Assembly (NCBI RefSeq): GCF_020193575.1
Contig: NZ_JADYVD010000007.1
Location: 105,273 to 169,272 of the forward strand
From: Ensifer sp. IC4062
GTDB taxonomy: Bacteria; Pseudomonadota; Alphaproteobacteria; Rhizobiales; Rhizobiaceae
Direction of reading: 5' to 3'
DNA length: 64,000 nt
Shown: piece by piece, positions 51,501 through 60,159 of the stretch
Layout of the letters: each line of letters starts with the position of its first letter
How positions within the stretch are numbered: the stretch's first letter is position 1
The notes under the pieces: model-generated
The model's input: only the letters and a program-made list of their open reading frames with translations
Database searches by the model: none
What the model was told of the DNA's origin: nothing
Made by a program: the position numbers and the translations under genes

Positions 51501-51593
51501 AAAACCTTCACGCCCGGCAACCACGCGCCGAGTGATAGACAATGCCCCCGCAGCGCAACGCCGGCGGCAGTGTCGATTCATGTGGGTTCGCGA

Positions 51594-52790
51594 TCAGCAT
51601 TCCTCAGGCGGCTTGAGGTGCCGGAACTGCAGCAGCAACAGGAGGTCGTAGGTGATCTTCAGTACGGCGCAGATGAGGAGCGGCCAAGCTCGATAGGAAG
51701 CAGCAAAGAGAGCACCCGCGAGCGCCGGGCTGGCGGCTGCGGCCAGACTGCGCGGCACGGACGTGAAGCTTGCGGCCGCGGCGCGTTCCGCCTCCGTCAC
51801 GACCGCCATCACATAGGACGAGCGTGTCGGCACGTCCATCTGCGAGAGTGCCGCTCGAATGAGCAGCAGGACGAGCACGATCGGCAAGCTCGGCGCGAAT
51901 GCCGCGAGAGCCAGGGCAATGCTCGAGGGAATGTGCGTAAACACCATGGTGTTGATGAGCCCGACCCGCTTCGAGAGCCAGGCGGCGACGGGAAACGAGA
52001 ACGCCGACAGCACGCCCGCCCAGAAGAAAAATACCCCGGCTTCAGAAAGCGAGAGATTGAACCGCTCGAACAGCCACAGGGCGAGCAGCGACTGGACGAC
52101 GAATCCGCCGGCGAATGCATCGAGGCTGAACAGGGCTGCAAGCTTCAGGACGATGGCACGCGAGGGGCCAAGGGCCGTCGGTTTGTCGGATGCGAGGCTC
52201 GCGGGGCGAGGCGGTATTTGAGCATAAAGAAGCCCGCCAAGGATGCCCACGAGCGCATAGAGAACGAACATCAGCTTGATGGCTGTCAGGTGCCCCGGTC
52301 CGAAGCGCGTCATCAGGTCGGGCAGTGCCGCGGCGAGGGCGCCGACTGCGCTTGCGAGCGCGCCGACGAGGCTGTAGCGGGCGAACATTTTCGTGCGCTC
52401 GATACTCGCCACTTCGCGGGTGAGGACGGCATGCTCCAGTGGCACGAAGATGCTCACGCTACCGGCGGAGGGATTGATCGTGCCGGCAAATGCGACCACG
52501 AGCAGCAGCGCGTAATCGTTGATCATGGACATGGCCGCACCACTGGCGACCATCAGCCCGGCGGCTGCCAGAAGCAGGCCACGGAGATCATGGCGGGCGC
52601 CAAGAAACCCGATGACGATCGTCAGGAGGGCAGAGCCAAAGAGCGATGCCGTCGCGATGAGGCCGACCTGCAGCGGCGAAAAGCCGAGAGCGAGCAGATA
52701 GACCGGCAGCAGGATGGCGACGAAGCCGTCGCCAAAGTCGCGCAGAGCCCGCGCCGCGAAAAGATATGTGGCCGGATGAATGCCTTGCAC
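51594..52790 (-). CDS. MFS transporter
   Basis: This is a 398-residue protein with about 12 hydrophobic helices. The N-terminal region reads ALRDFGDGFVAILLPVYLLA, with GARHDLRGLLLAAAGLMVAS as the loop 2-3 region, and ALSQMDVPTRSSYVMAVVT in the C-terminal half is typical of a drug/metabolite-efflux-like MFS subgroup. The start is GTG at 52790 with GGAAA upstream. It is flanked on both sides by repeat blocks. Substrate unknown. Confidence 0.9.
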   Translation of the reverse strand: MQGIHPATYLFAARALRDFGDGFVAILLPVYLLALGFSPLQVGLIATASLFGSALLTIVIGFLGARHDLRGLLLAAAGLMVASGAAMSMINDYALLLVVAFAGTINPSAGSVSIFVPLEHAVLTREVASIERTKMFARYSLVGALASAVGALAAALPDLMTRFGPGHLTAIKLMFVLYALVGILGGLLYAQIPPRPASLASDKPTALGPSRAIVLKLAALFSLDAFAGGFVVQSLLALWLFERFNLSLSEAGVFFFWAGVLSAFSFPVAAWLSKRVGLINTMVFTHIPSSIALALAAFAPSLPIVLVLLLIRAALSQMDVPTRSSYVMAVVTEAERAAAASFTSVPRSLAAAASPALAGALFAASYRAWPLLICAVLKITYDLLLLLQFRHLKPPEEC

Positions 52791-52814
52791 CGGAGCGTTT
52801 CCTTTCGAGCGAGT

Positions 52815-53076
52815 CCTGCAGCGCCGCGCGTCTTTTTCAGACGCTACAGTACACGACAGAAGCCAGCTTCTGCCTCATCGGTTGCGGTGCGGTAACGCAT
52901 CTCCTCCTGTCGTCATTCCTGTGACGAGCACAGGAATGAGGGCGAAAAAGCATCCGCCAAACCAATTGAGCCGCTGTCGTGTACTGTGGTCAGACGCGCA
53001 AAGGGCGCCGTAGCACTTTAAATTGCTGCATGTTCTTCTCCCTAAAACGGCTACGATTTAAGGAAACAGGCAGTAG
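52815..53076. repeat. Composite of family B, short family A hairpin, and family B
   Basis: 52815-52853 is a B fragment (GCGCCGCGCGTCTTTTTCAG). 52911-52942 is an A unit collapsed to its outer arms (TCATTCCTGTG-ACGAG-CACAGGAATGA). 52974-53076 is an inverted B unit (GCACTTTAAATTGCTGCATG, CGATTTAAGG). The layout matches 28107-28402. Confidence 0.8.
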
Positions 53077-53083
53077 CTTCGCC

Positions 53084-54493
53084 CTAGACCCACCCCATCA
53101 GCAATCCATAGGAGAGACCGATGAGGGAAGAGCCGGCCAAGACCGTCAGCATGCCAATCTTGAAGCGGAACACTGCGATCATCGCCGCGAGCGTCAGGAT
53201 CAAGGATGCGACGTTGACGGAACTCAGGACGGGAACATCGATCGTCATACCGAGCCAACGCGCTTCATAGAGTTCGCGGAACAGCACGTGCAACGCGAAC
53301 CACACCGCGAGATTGAGGATGACGCCGACGACCGCAGCCGTGATCGCCGCCAGCGCGGCCGAGAGAGCCTTGTTGCTGCGCATCGTCTCCATGAAAGGTG
53401 CGCCAAGGAAAATCCAGAGAAAGCAGGGAACGAAGGTAACCCAGGTCGTCAGCAGTCCGCCCAGCGTGCCGGCAAGCAAGGGATTGAGGGAACCCGGCTC
53501 CCGGTAAGCGCCCATGAACCCGACGAACTGCGTCACCATGATCAGCGGGCCGGGCGTTGTCTCCGCCATGCCGAGACCGTCAAGCATCTCACCGGGCTTC
53601 AGCCAATGATAATGCTCGACCGCCTGCTGGGCGACATAGGAAAGAACGGCGTAGGCGCCGCCGAAGGTGACCATGGCCATCTTGGAAAAAAAGATCGAGA
53701 TATCCGTGAAGACGTTGCCCTGTCCCAGAAATAACAGCAGGGCGAAAACCGGCCCGCCCCAAAGCAGCAGTCCGACCGCGGCGATCTTGAGCGACCAGCT
53801 CACTGGTGGGCGGGCGTGGTCGGGGATGTCTTCGCCAAGTGCGCTGTCGACGTCAGCGACCTGTTTGCCGCCGACTTTGCCGTGGCCATTGCTCGCAAGA
53901 AACGCCGCCCAGCCGGCCCGGCCGCCAACGTAGCCGATGACGCCCGCGGCGAGCACGACCATGGGGAAGGGGGCACGGAACAGGAAAAGCGCGATGAATG
54001 CCGCGGCGGCGAGCGCCAGCATCACATTGTTCTTGAGCGCCCGCCGACCGATCCGAATGACCGCCTCGAGCACGATGGCGAGAACCGCAGCCTTCAATCC
54101 AAAGAACAGCGCCTGAACGGCTCCGACATTTCCGAAGATGGCGTAGATCCAGCTCAGCGCCATGATGGCGACGGCGCCGGGAAGCACGAAGAGAGTCCCG
54201 GCGACCAGCCCGCCCTTGGTCTTGTGCAGCAGCCAGCCGATATAGATCGCGAGCTGCTGCGCCTCCGGCCCCGGCAGCAGCGTGCAGTAATTGAGCGCGT
54301 GCAGGAAGCGCGTTTCGCCGATCCAGCGTTTCTCCTCGACGATGATGCGGTGCATTATCGCAATCTGTCCGGCGGGGCCGCCGAAGCTCAAGGCAGCCAC
54401 GCGTGTCCATACGCGGAGCGCCTCGGAGAAGGAAATGCCGTGGCTCATCCGGTGCTCCGACATGGTGCTGCTGTTCCGTGGAATGTCGGTCAC
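53084..54493 (-). CDS. chrA: Chromate efflux transporter ChrA
   Basis: This is a 469-residue long-chain ChrA with two homologous halves. The first carries ALSFGGPAGQIAIMHRIIV and LNYCTLLPGPEAQQLAIYIG, the second carries MVTFGGAYAVLSYVAQQAV and MAETTPGPLIMVTQFVGF. About 12 membrane helices are expected. It exports chromate. The GTG start at 54493 follows the rhodanese-ChrB gene by 4 bases (GGGAG upstream), so the two are cotranscribed. Confidence 0.95.
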   Translation of the reverse strand: MTDIPRNSSTMSEHRMSHGISFSEALRVWTRVAALSFGGPAGQIAIMHRIIVEEKRWIGETRFLHALNYCTLLPGPEAQQLAIYIGWLLHKTKGGLVAGTLFVLPGAVAIMALSWIYAIFGNVGAVQALFFGLKAAVLAIVLEAVIRIGRRALKNNVMLALAAAAFIALFLFRAPFPMVVLAAGVIGYVGGRAGWAAFLASNGHGKVGGKQVADVDSALGEDIPDHARPPVSWSLKIAAVGLLLWGGPVFALLLFLGQGNVFTDISIFFSKMAMVTFGGAYAVLSYVAQQAVEHYHWLKPGEMLDGLGMAETTPGPLIMVTQFVGFMGAYREPGSLNPLLAGTLGGLLTTWVTFVPCFLWIFLGAPFMETMRSNKALSAALAAITAAVVGVILNLAVWFALHVLFRELYEARWLGMTIDVPVLSSVNVASLILTLAAMIAVFRFKIGMLTVLAGSSLIGLSYGLLMGWV

Positions 54494-54496
54494 TAT

Positions 54497-55312
54497 TCAT
54501 GCTCCCTTTTTCGGCCAGTTGTGCGTTTCGTCGGTGGCGTCGCGGCACCAGCGGTAAAATGCGTCGTAGAGCAGCAAGCCTGCCTCGAGCTGTTCGTTGT
54601 CGTCCGCATAGAGGCGCGACAGCCCGAGCGATGCAGCGAGCAGGCCGGGCGCCTGGGGAGCGAGATCGAGCCTGGCCGTGTCGGCGCCGCGCACGATCGT
54701 TGCAAGGCGGAGCAGAGGATCCGTCGCAAGCCCGAATTCCTCGACCATCACATCGAACGTGCAGAGTTCGCCGCGGTGGCTCCAGCGGACCGGGGCGTCG
54801 ATATCGAACGGCGTCGCCTGGAAGCGCTCCGCAACCGCCTCGACCTCCGATGGGGCGACGAACAGGAACACGGCGTCGCGATCAACGAAGCGGCGGATGA
54901 GCCAAGGGCAGGCAATTCGGTCGATCTTCGGCCGGGAACGGGTCACCCAGACTGTGCGTCCCTGTTCGTCCCGCTTGGGCAAGGCGGAGGCGGGAACCGC
55001 AGGGTATCCGGCAGCGGCCCAGGCTTCGAAGCCGCCCTCCAGCACATCGGCTTTAATGCCGGCGTGGCGGAGCCAGGCGGCAACGCCGTGACTGAGCTTC
55101 TTGCCGCGATGGCAGATGACGATCACCGACTGACCGGAGAGGTCCTCGATCCAGAGCTGCAAATCGCGGTAATCGCGCCGGACCGAGCCAGGGATCAGCC
55201 GCGGATCGGCTTCAAAGTCCTCGTCGATGCGCACGTCGATAAGTGCGGGGCATTTCGGGGTGCCGACAAGGCGGGCAAGCTTTTCGGGTGAAATTTCGAG
55301 AAGTGACGGCAT
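54497..55312 (-). CDS. Rhodanese-ChrB fusion, chromate resistance protein
   Basis: This is a 271-residue protein. The N-terminal rhodanese domain (about 8-110) has IDVRIDEDFEADPRLIPGSV and the active-site loop VICHRGKKLSHG with Cys. The C-terminal ChrB domain (about 120-260) has RSRPKIDRIACPWLIRRFVD and FDVMVEEFGL, typical of ChrB C-terminal proteins. It lacks the ChrB N-terminal regulatory domain, so it is more likely an enzyme or metal/thiol handler than a repressor. First gene of the chrA operon. Confidence 0.9.
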   Translation of the reverse strand: MPSLLEISPEKLARLVGTPKCPALIDVRIDEDFEADPRLIPGSVRRDYRDLQLWIEDLSGQSVIVICHRGKKLSHGVAAWLRHAGIKADVLEGGFEAWAAAGYPAVPASALPKRDEQGRTVWVTRSRPKIDRIACPWLIRRFVDRDAVFLFVAPSEVEAVAERFQATPFDIDAPVRWSHRGELCTFDVMVEEFGLATDPLLRLATIVRGADTARLDLAPQAPGLLAASLGLSRLYADDNEQLEAGLLLYDAFYRWCRDATDETHNWPKKGA

Positions 55313-55485
55313 GGCGCGTCCTCCGTCTAGCGGTTGATCGGACGCGATGCTTCGGCTGTCGCCTCGTGGGGTGATCGCAACCCCATGTCGGATGTTTTCC
55401 GCTCTTCAGCCGGCGCTGTCAAGCACCGGGCTCTTCGGCGGAGGACGATCTCGCTGATTAGACCTGGCCGCAACGCATCATGCGA

Positions 55486-56025
55486 TCAGGGTTCGTCGCG
55501 CTCCGTGCGCAGGTTGGAGACGACGCGCCGGTTCTGCACCTGGCAGGAGCGATCCGTGCAGTCACGGACCTCGCGGTCGTTACCGTAACCCTTGGCCCAC
55601 AGGCGGTTGCGATCTACGCCCTTCGAGACGAGATAGGCCATCACCGCGTCGGCGCGTTTCTGCGACAGCGTTTCCATGTTTGACGGGGACCCGGAATCGT
55701 CGGCAAATCCCTGCAGCTTGACCAGCCAACGCGGGTTGCTGTTGAGCCAGAGGGCTTGCTTGTCCAACGTTGCCATGGCGACGGAATCGAGCGCAGACGA
55801 GTCCTTCGTGAAGTAGGTCCGCCGGCCGACATTCAGGATGAAGTCCTCTTCGCTGCCGGCCACGACATTCTCGAAACCGGGCGCCGGATCGTTGGTTTGC
55901 CCGGTCATCGGCGCCGCCGTCGGCTCTTCCAACGCGGCGATCTCAGTGGTGGTGTTGCAGGCGGCGAGCGTCAGGAGCATGGCCGCGGCGGCAAGCAGCC
56001 TCGTATATCCGGTCAAAGCAGACAT
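55486..56025 (-). CDS. OmpA-family lipoprotein
   Basis: This is a 179-residue protein. Signal peptide with lipobox LTLAAC (Cys at about 23), so lipid-anchored in the outer membrane. The C-terminal OmpA/Pal domain (about 75-175) contains LVKLQGFADDSGSPSNMETL followed by SQKRADAVMAYLVSKGVDRN, the peptidoglycan-binding face. The ATG at 56025 follows the L,D-transpeptidase stop by 29 bases. The pair forms an envelope operon. Confidence 0.9.
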   Translation of the reverse strand: MSALTGYTRLLAAAAMLLTLAACNTTTEIAALEEPTAAPMTGQTNDPAPGFENVVAGSEEDFILNVGRRTYFTKDSSALDSVAMATLDKQALWLNSNPRWLVKLQGFADDSGSPSNMETLSQKRADAVMAYLVSKGVDRNRLWAKGYGNDREVRDCTDRSCQVQNRRVVSNLRTERDEP

Positions 56026-56054
56026 CAGGGTGACTTTCCTCTTTCGACCGGAGC

Positions 56055-56729
56055 TCATTCGACCGGGGTTGCCTGGCTGACCTCAGCGGCACTTTCAGCC
56101 TGGTCGGCAATGTGCGGCAGCACCTGCACCGCGGTGCCGATGGGGCAGCGCTGATAAAGATCGATGGCATCTTCGTTGAACATGCGGATGCAGCCGCTGG
56201 AGGCATCCTTGCCGATGCTGCCCGGCTCCAGCGTACCGTGCAGGCGATAGCCGGTATCGACACCATCGCGAAGCAGGTACATGGCGCGGGGCCCAAGCGG
56301 GTTCTTCGGCGACCCTCCCTCGACGTATTCAGGCAGTTCGGGGTGGCGCTCACGCATCTCCGGCGGCGGCGTCCAGCGTGGCCAGAGCGACTTCCGGTCG
56401 ATCGTGGCGCGGCCATACCATTTGAAGCCCTCGCGGCCGACACCGACGCCGTAGCGGATGGCAGTCTTGTTCTCCATGATCAGGTAGAGAAAATGGTGCC
56501 TGGTATCGACAACGACGGTGCCGATCGGCTCGCTGCTGAAATATTTGACAACCTGGCGGCGCCACTTCTTGTCGATCTTGGCAAAGTTGGTGCTTCGGTA
56601 CGTCACGCCATTGTCGACGGCGGTGCCGGAAAAATAGGAGGACGTGGCTGCGAATGTGGGTTTCTGGACCGCCACGGTAGCAAATGCCGACAAACCACCA
56701 AGCACAATATCCCTGCGCGTCCACCCCAT
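56055..56729 (-). CDS. L,D-transpeptidase (YkuD), Tat-exported
   Basis: This is a 224-residue protein. A twin-arginine signal (WTRRDIVLGGLSAFATVA) implies export to the periplasm. The YkuD domain (about 75-205) ends with YRLHGTLEPGSIGKDASSGC then IRMFNEDAIDLY, with His and Cys of the active site. This is the short ErfK/YbiS type common in rhizobia. GAGGGGGA is 7 bases upstream of the ATG at 56729. The downstream OmpA-like lipoprotein is a plausible partner or substrate. Confidence 0.93.
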   Translation of the reverse strand: MGWTRRDIVLGGLSAFATVAVQKPTFAATSSYFSGTAVDNGVTYRSTNFAKIDKKWRRQVVKYFSSEPIGTVVVDTRHHFLYLIMENKTAIRYGVGVGREGFKWYGRATIDRKSLWPRWTPPPEMRERHPELPEYVEGGSPKNPLGPRAMYLLRDGVDTGYRLHGTLEPGSIGKDASSGCIRMFNEDAIDLYQRCPIGTAVQVLPHIADQAESAAEVSQATPVE

Positions 56730-56753
56730 CGGCAATTCCCCCTCGAAAGCCAA

Positions 56754-57172
56754 GCAGCGAGTGGCAGTAAATCAGATTTTTTATTTGCCACAACCTAAAA
56801 CTGCTCGGCATCCTCAAGTAGAACGGTGATTGCTCTGTCTCGGAGATCTGGGGCAGCACCGCTTGGAAAAGCGCCTCGCGGCTTTCGTGGAGCGCTGCAA
56901 CGAAGCCTGCGCGCCCGAGAGCTTTTGCAGCCTTCCGATTATGGTCATGGCCACAGCTCGCCTGCCGAGGCCCGATGAGTGTTGCCAGACAGGGATCGAC
57001 ACGCGCCGGCATCGGGTGGATGGAGGCTCATCGGTCGGCTTCTTCGCGGCTGATTTTGCCAGGCGCCCATCAACGCACAGGTCCGCGGCTTCGTCGCATC
57101 GACTTTGGGAGCAACAAGATCAATCTCGCCTCAGGCGAGGGCGGGCGTTGATCACGTGCATGTATTACTCCG
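56754..57172. other. Intergenic stretch, nothing recognised
   Basis: About 420 bases. Several open frames cross it on both strands, but none shows a family motif, convincing start or codon pattern. Confidence 0.4.
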
Positions 57173-57529
57173 CTACGTGGCGGTTTCCCGACTGGCTCTT
57201 GCTTGCCCGTTAGCTTCCGCTTCGAGTCGCTCGACTGCCGCCTCGATATGCTCTGGCTGTTCGTGCTCGAGCCCAACTACCTCGTTCCGGGTCTCACGCA
57301 ATGACACGATGATTTCGTCGAGCTTGGCGTGGATTGCCGCTGTGTCGCGATAGCCTTGGATCAACACAACGCTGGTGATCACTATTGCCGCGACTGACAG
57401 GGCGTAAGTGACGACGTTCGTGAGCCCGAAAGGCACCAATGCGGTGCTGACAATCATGGCCACTATCACGAAATAGAAGCCGGGGGGGCGAGAAAGAAAA
57501 TCAGCTACTGCAAAAAGAAAATGATTCAC
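57173..57529 (-). CDS. Low-affinity iron permease family small membrane protein
   Basis: This is a 118-residue protein. The start is GTG at 57529 with GGAGA 7 bases upstream. NHFLFAVADFLSRPPGFYFV, then two hydrophobic segments (about 17-35 and 39-58), then IQGYRDTAAIHAKLDEIIVS match the low-affinity Fe/Cu permease family, whose rhizobial members are short with a charged helical tail. Iron transport is annotated by family only and is not certain for such short forms. Confidence 0.8.
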   Translation of the reverse strand: MNHFLFAVADFLSRPPGFYFVIVAMIVSTALVPFGLTNVVTYALSVAAIVITSVVLIQGYRDTAAIHAKLDEIIVSLRETRNEVVGLEHEQPEHIEAAVERLEAEANGQARASRETAT

Positions 57530-57734
57530 TTTCAGTTCTCCATAAAACGTTGCTCTCGATAACGCGCCAATGCGAATCTGGTTCGAGCCAAGTCTTCGTC
57601 TGCCGAACACGCGCCAAGCATAGTCGCCGCGACATGCGTTAAGGGCTCCGCGCCATCTGCCGCCTGCTTGAATCCCTTGAATGATAGATGTCGCAAATTC
57701 GGCGAGGACACCGCCCCCATTGAAAATAAATGCT

Positions 57735-57759
57735 GGAACCAATTGCCAGCCGGGGTGTT
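57735..57759 (+). promoter_or_regulatory. EcfG-type promoter for the PepSY-YflT pair
   Basis: GGAAC (57735-57739), 16 bases, TGTT (57756-57759). It lies 44 bases before the ATG at 57803. The match is to the alphaproteobacterial general-stress sigma consensus. Confidence 0.7.
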
Positions 57760-57802
57760 TCTAGGACGGGATTAAATCCTGATCTTCGTAAGAGGTAAGC
57801 AT

Positions 57803-58117
57803 ATGAAAAATATGACCATTGTTGCGGCAGCGCTGATGAGCGCTGTGGCCACGGCGTCGCTTGCGCAGACGACGCCTTCGGCGCAGGGAGATACGCCAGC
57901 GGTCGCAACGCCCGACTCTCAAAACCCCACCGCGCCGGTCGAAGGCGCGAACAGCTTCACTGAAGCGCAGGCGAAGGAACGGATCGAGGAAGCCGGATAC
58001 ACCGACGTCAACGGACTGAAGCTCGACGACAAGGGTGTATGGCAGGCAACTGCCATGAAGGACGGCAAATCCGTATCCGTCGCACTCGACTATCAGGGCA
58101 ACGTGACCGTGCAGTAG
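57803..58117 (+). CDS. PepSY-domain periplasmic protein
   Basis: This is a 104-residue protein. Signal peptide about 1-21 (KNMTIVAAALMSAVATASLA). A PepSY-like fold covers about 50-104: SFTEAQAKERIEEAGYTDVN followed by LKLDDKGVWQATAMKDGK. AGAGG precedes the ATG. It is 32 bases upstream of the YflT-like gene and shares the EcfG-type promoter. Likely an envelope stress protein. Confidence 0.85.
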   Translation: MKNMTIVAAALMSAVATASLAQTTPSAQGDTPAVATPDSQNPTAPVEGANSFTEAQAKERIEEAGYTDVNGLKLDDKGVWQATAMKDGKSVSVALDYQGNVTVQ

Positions 58118-58149
58118 GCCGCCAAGCCTAAGGCCAAAGGAGAACGAAT

Positions 58150-58755
58150 ATGAGAACCGTAACGGGGCTCTTTGACGATTATGAAGCCGCTCGCGACGCC
58201 GTAAGCGATTTGGAAGCGGCGGGCGTGCCTTCCGACGATATCAGCATCGTCGCAAACAACACAGGCGATTGGTACTCGACGGACACTTCAAATGCGGCCG
58301 AAGGTGCCGGCGCTGGCGCTGGCCTCGGAGCGGCCGGCGGCGGCGTGGTTGGTCTTCTGACGGGGCTCGGCTTGATGGCTATTCCCGGAGTTGGACCGGT
58401 CGTTGCCGCCGGATGGCTTGCGTCCACCGCGGCCGGCGCGGCAGCCGGTGCCGTAGCCGGTGGTGCGGCGGGAGGCCTGATCGGTGCACTGACGGATTCG
58501 GGCGTCGATGAACAGGAGGCCCATGTTTATGCCGAGGGTGTTCGCCGCGGCGGAACGCTGGTGACAGCCAGGGTGGAGGACAGCCTGGGACCTCAAGCAG
58601 AAGCAATCCTGAGACAGCGAGACAGCGTGGATACTGCCGCCCGTAGGAGCATTTATGCTCAGGAGGGATGGACGCGATTTGACGAAAATGCCGACCCGTA
58701 CACCCTCGACCAGGTCGAGCGAGAGCGTCAGCGGTACCGGAGCATGATGCCATAG
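58150..58755 (+). CDS. YflT-like (general stress protein 17M domain) protein with glycine zipper
   Basis: This is a 201-residue protein. The N-terminal RTVTGLFDDYEAARDAVSDL then GVPSDDISIVAN matches the YflT/GSP17M domain. A long Gly/Ala-rich hydrophobic stretch (about 52-118) could insert in a membrane or self-associate. The C-terminus GGTLVTARVEDSLGPQAEAI resembles the second half of the fold. AAAGGAG lies 7 bases upstream. It is cotranscribed with the PepSY gene. Confidence 0.87.
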   Translation: MRTVTGLFDDYEAARDAVSDLEAAGVPSDDISIVANNTGDWYSTDTSNAAEGAGAGAGLGAAGGGVVGLLTGLGLMAIPGVGPVVAAGWLASTAAGAAAGAVAGGAAGGLIGALTDSGVDEQEAHVYAEGVRRGGTLVTARVEDSLGPQAEAILRQRDSVDTAARRSIYAQEGWTRFDENADPYTLDQVERERQRYRSMMP

Positions 58756-58831
58756 GAGCTGGTCACCGCTTCCAGAGCCGTCGAATGACGGGCAGCGCCC
58801 TTCAGTCCCTGGGGGGCGCGCCTTTTTCTCG

Positions 58832-58966
58832 TCACCCTACCTCCCGAGAGCGAAACAAGGTCCCCTGGGCCGCCCCACACTGTGTATCCCTTCCAGAGGG
58901 CGGCATGAACACGACGGAGACCACCCGCGACCCGCACCTAGGACACCTCAGACGACTTGCGACCAT
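58832..58966 (-). pseudogene. Possible zinc-ribbon remnant
   Basis: MVASRLRCPRCGSRVVSVVF resembles the C-terminal CPxCGSR motif of a common rhizobial small protein. Upstream in frame the expected sequence is not found and no ribosome site precedes the ATG, so this is at best a fragment. The rest of 58756-59250 shows no gene. Confidence 0.25.
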
Positions 58967-59251
58967 TGAGACTGGAAAGGCGCGCCCCCAAACACCCTGG
59001 TTGCACAAACGAGGCGCCTTCGGATTTGCCGTCGGCAAGCCGCGCCGAACTGGTTTTCCCTGCAGAAATACAAAAGGCCCGGCGGATGCTAGCCTGCCGA
59101 GCCCCGGGTTACGCCATCGCTTGCTTGGGACATCGGCCGCTGGGACTTCGTCCGGTCTTGGCGATGTCACTGGTGGCCTGGTCCCTCGCGAGGCATGTTC
59201 CCTCGTGTAACCGCCTGCAACATTGCCACGATCACAACGGATTAGAAAGTG

Positions 59252-59326
59252 GGACTTAGGTCCAATGCGGCCCCGCAAAGGTCCTAATCGCCTTCGAGCG
59301 CGGAACCATCCGTAGAGCATAGAGTT
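59252..59326 (+). promoter_or_regulatory. EcfG-type promoter with GGAC-N4-GTCC site upstream
   Basis: GGACTTAGGTCC lies at 59252-59263 and a half-site AAAGGTCC at about 59277-59284. GGAAC (59302-59306), 16 bases, AGTT (59323-59326) follows. It would drive the gene at 59427. Confidence 0.6.
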
Positions 59327-59426
59327 CGCCGCTCAGGGCGTGTGGAGTTCCTGGAGCGGCCTGTTGACGTCCCTTCCAGAGCTCCGGGACGTCATCGCTT
59401 TTGCCCCGCCGAAAGGAATCCGCGTG

Positions 59427-59612
59427 ATGCATGAGAGAGACATTGATGGACAACCGGAACGAAGCGCATCAACTGGTCTGCCGGTGGGCATAATGCTTCT
59501 TTCGATGTTCGGTATTACGGCTTATCTGCTGGTCGGCGGCGCGCTCTTGGACGACAAAAACCAGGACGTCGTTGTATATGTCCCCCAGGCACCGACCCTA
59601 AATCCACACTGA
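59427..59612 (+). CDS. Single-span small membrane protein (61 residues)
   Basis: It starts MHERDIDGQPERSASTGLPV; one hydrophobic segment (about 20-41, VGIMLLSMFGITAYLLVGGA) and a short polar tail. AAAGGA lies about 9 bases upstream of the ATG. It is preceded by an EcfG-like promoter 100 bases upstream. No family is recognised. Confidence 0.6.
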   Translation: MHERDIDGQPERSASTGLPVGIMLLSMFGITAYLLVGGALLDDKNQDVVVYVPQAPTLNPH

Positions 59613-59714
59613 AACGAACCAACATTGTCGACGAGCCGCACCGGCAAGGTTCGAAAGTACCCTAGTCAACGCGCGAAGCGACAATGGTTCACTTAGGGAT
59701 CGGAGGGAGCCGCA

Positions 59715-59942
59715 ATGCCCAAACGCTCAGAAAGAAAGATTTCGCCGACGAAAGAGACCGAGGCCGCGCTTGTGGAGCAGGTCGTTGGTGACTGGTGCAA
59801 AGTGCATCAGGTGGATCCTAGGAGTCACACGGCTGTAATGGAAGGGTTGAGGGTTCTCTACATGATCCGCGAGTTTGATATGACGGACAGAGAGAAGCTT
59901 CTGAAGGAACTGCTGGATAGCGACGGACCTAATGCTCTATAG
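59715..59942 (+). CDS. Small soluble protein (75 residues)
   Basis: It starts MPKRSERKISPTKETEAALV; GGGAG is 5 bases upstream of the ATG. It is highly charged and predicted helical, with a single Cys (GDWCKVHQ) and no membrane segment. No named family is recognised. It shares the stress-gene neighbourhood, but I see no EcfG-type promoter directly before it. Confidence 0.7.
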   Translation: MPKRSERKISPTKETEAALVEQVVGDWCKVHQVDPRSHTAVMEGLRVLYMIREFDMTDREKLLKELLDSDGPNAL

Positions 59943-60017
59943 CGACGAACCTAAGGCGTTGCGTCGGTAAGCATGAACTATTCGCCCTCCTGCGAAGCCT
60001 TGCGCACTTTCGAGCCC

Positions 60018-60042
60018 GGAACAATTCAGCGGCTGCAGCGTT
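60018..60042 (+). promoter_or_regulatory. EcfG-type promoter before the 28-residue microprotein
   Basis: GGAAC (60018-60022), 16 bases, CGTT (60039-60042): the closest match to the consensus in the window. The transcript would begin near 60049, about 110 bases before the ATG at 60160. Confidence 0.7.
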
Positions 60043-60159
60043 TTAAAAACCCTCCCCCGCAAGGGGATGCCGGTTTTAGACCGGACCGGCAAAGAGCGAT
60101 GTCAGTCGCTGCCAATTCCCTTCTGGCATCGCTCACCCTCGGATGCTTGAAGGTTGCCC

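Noticed and set aside
4925..53076. Family A and B repeats as a CRISPR array
   Set aside because: Copies are dispersed over the window, palindromic internally and not separated by uniform spacers; no cas genes are present.
57173..57742. Longer 189-codon version of the iron-permease-like gene
   Set aside because: The extra 71 codons have no motif or ribosome site, while the GTG at 57529 has GGAGA 7 bases upstream.
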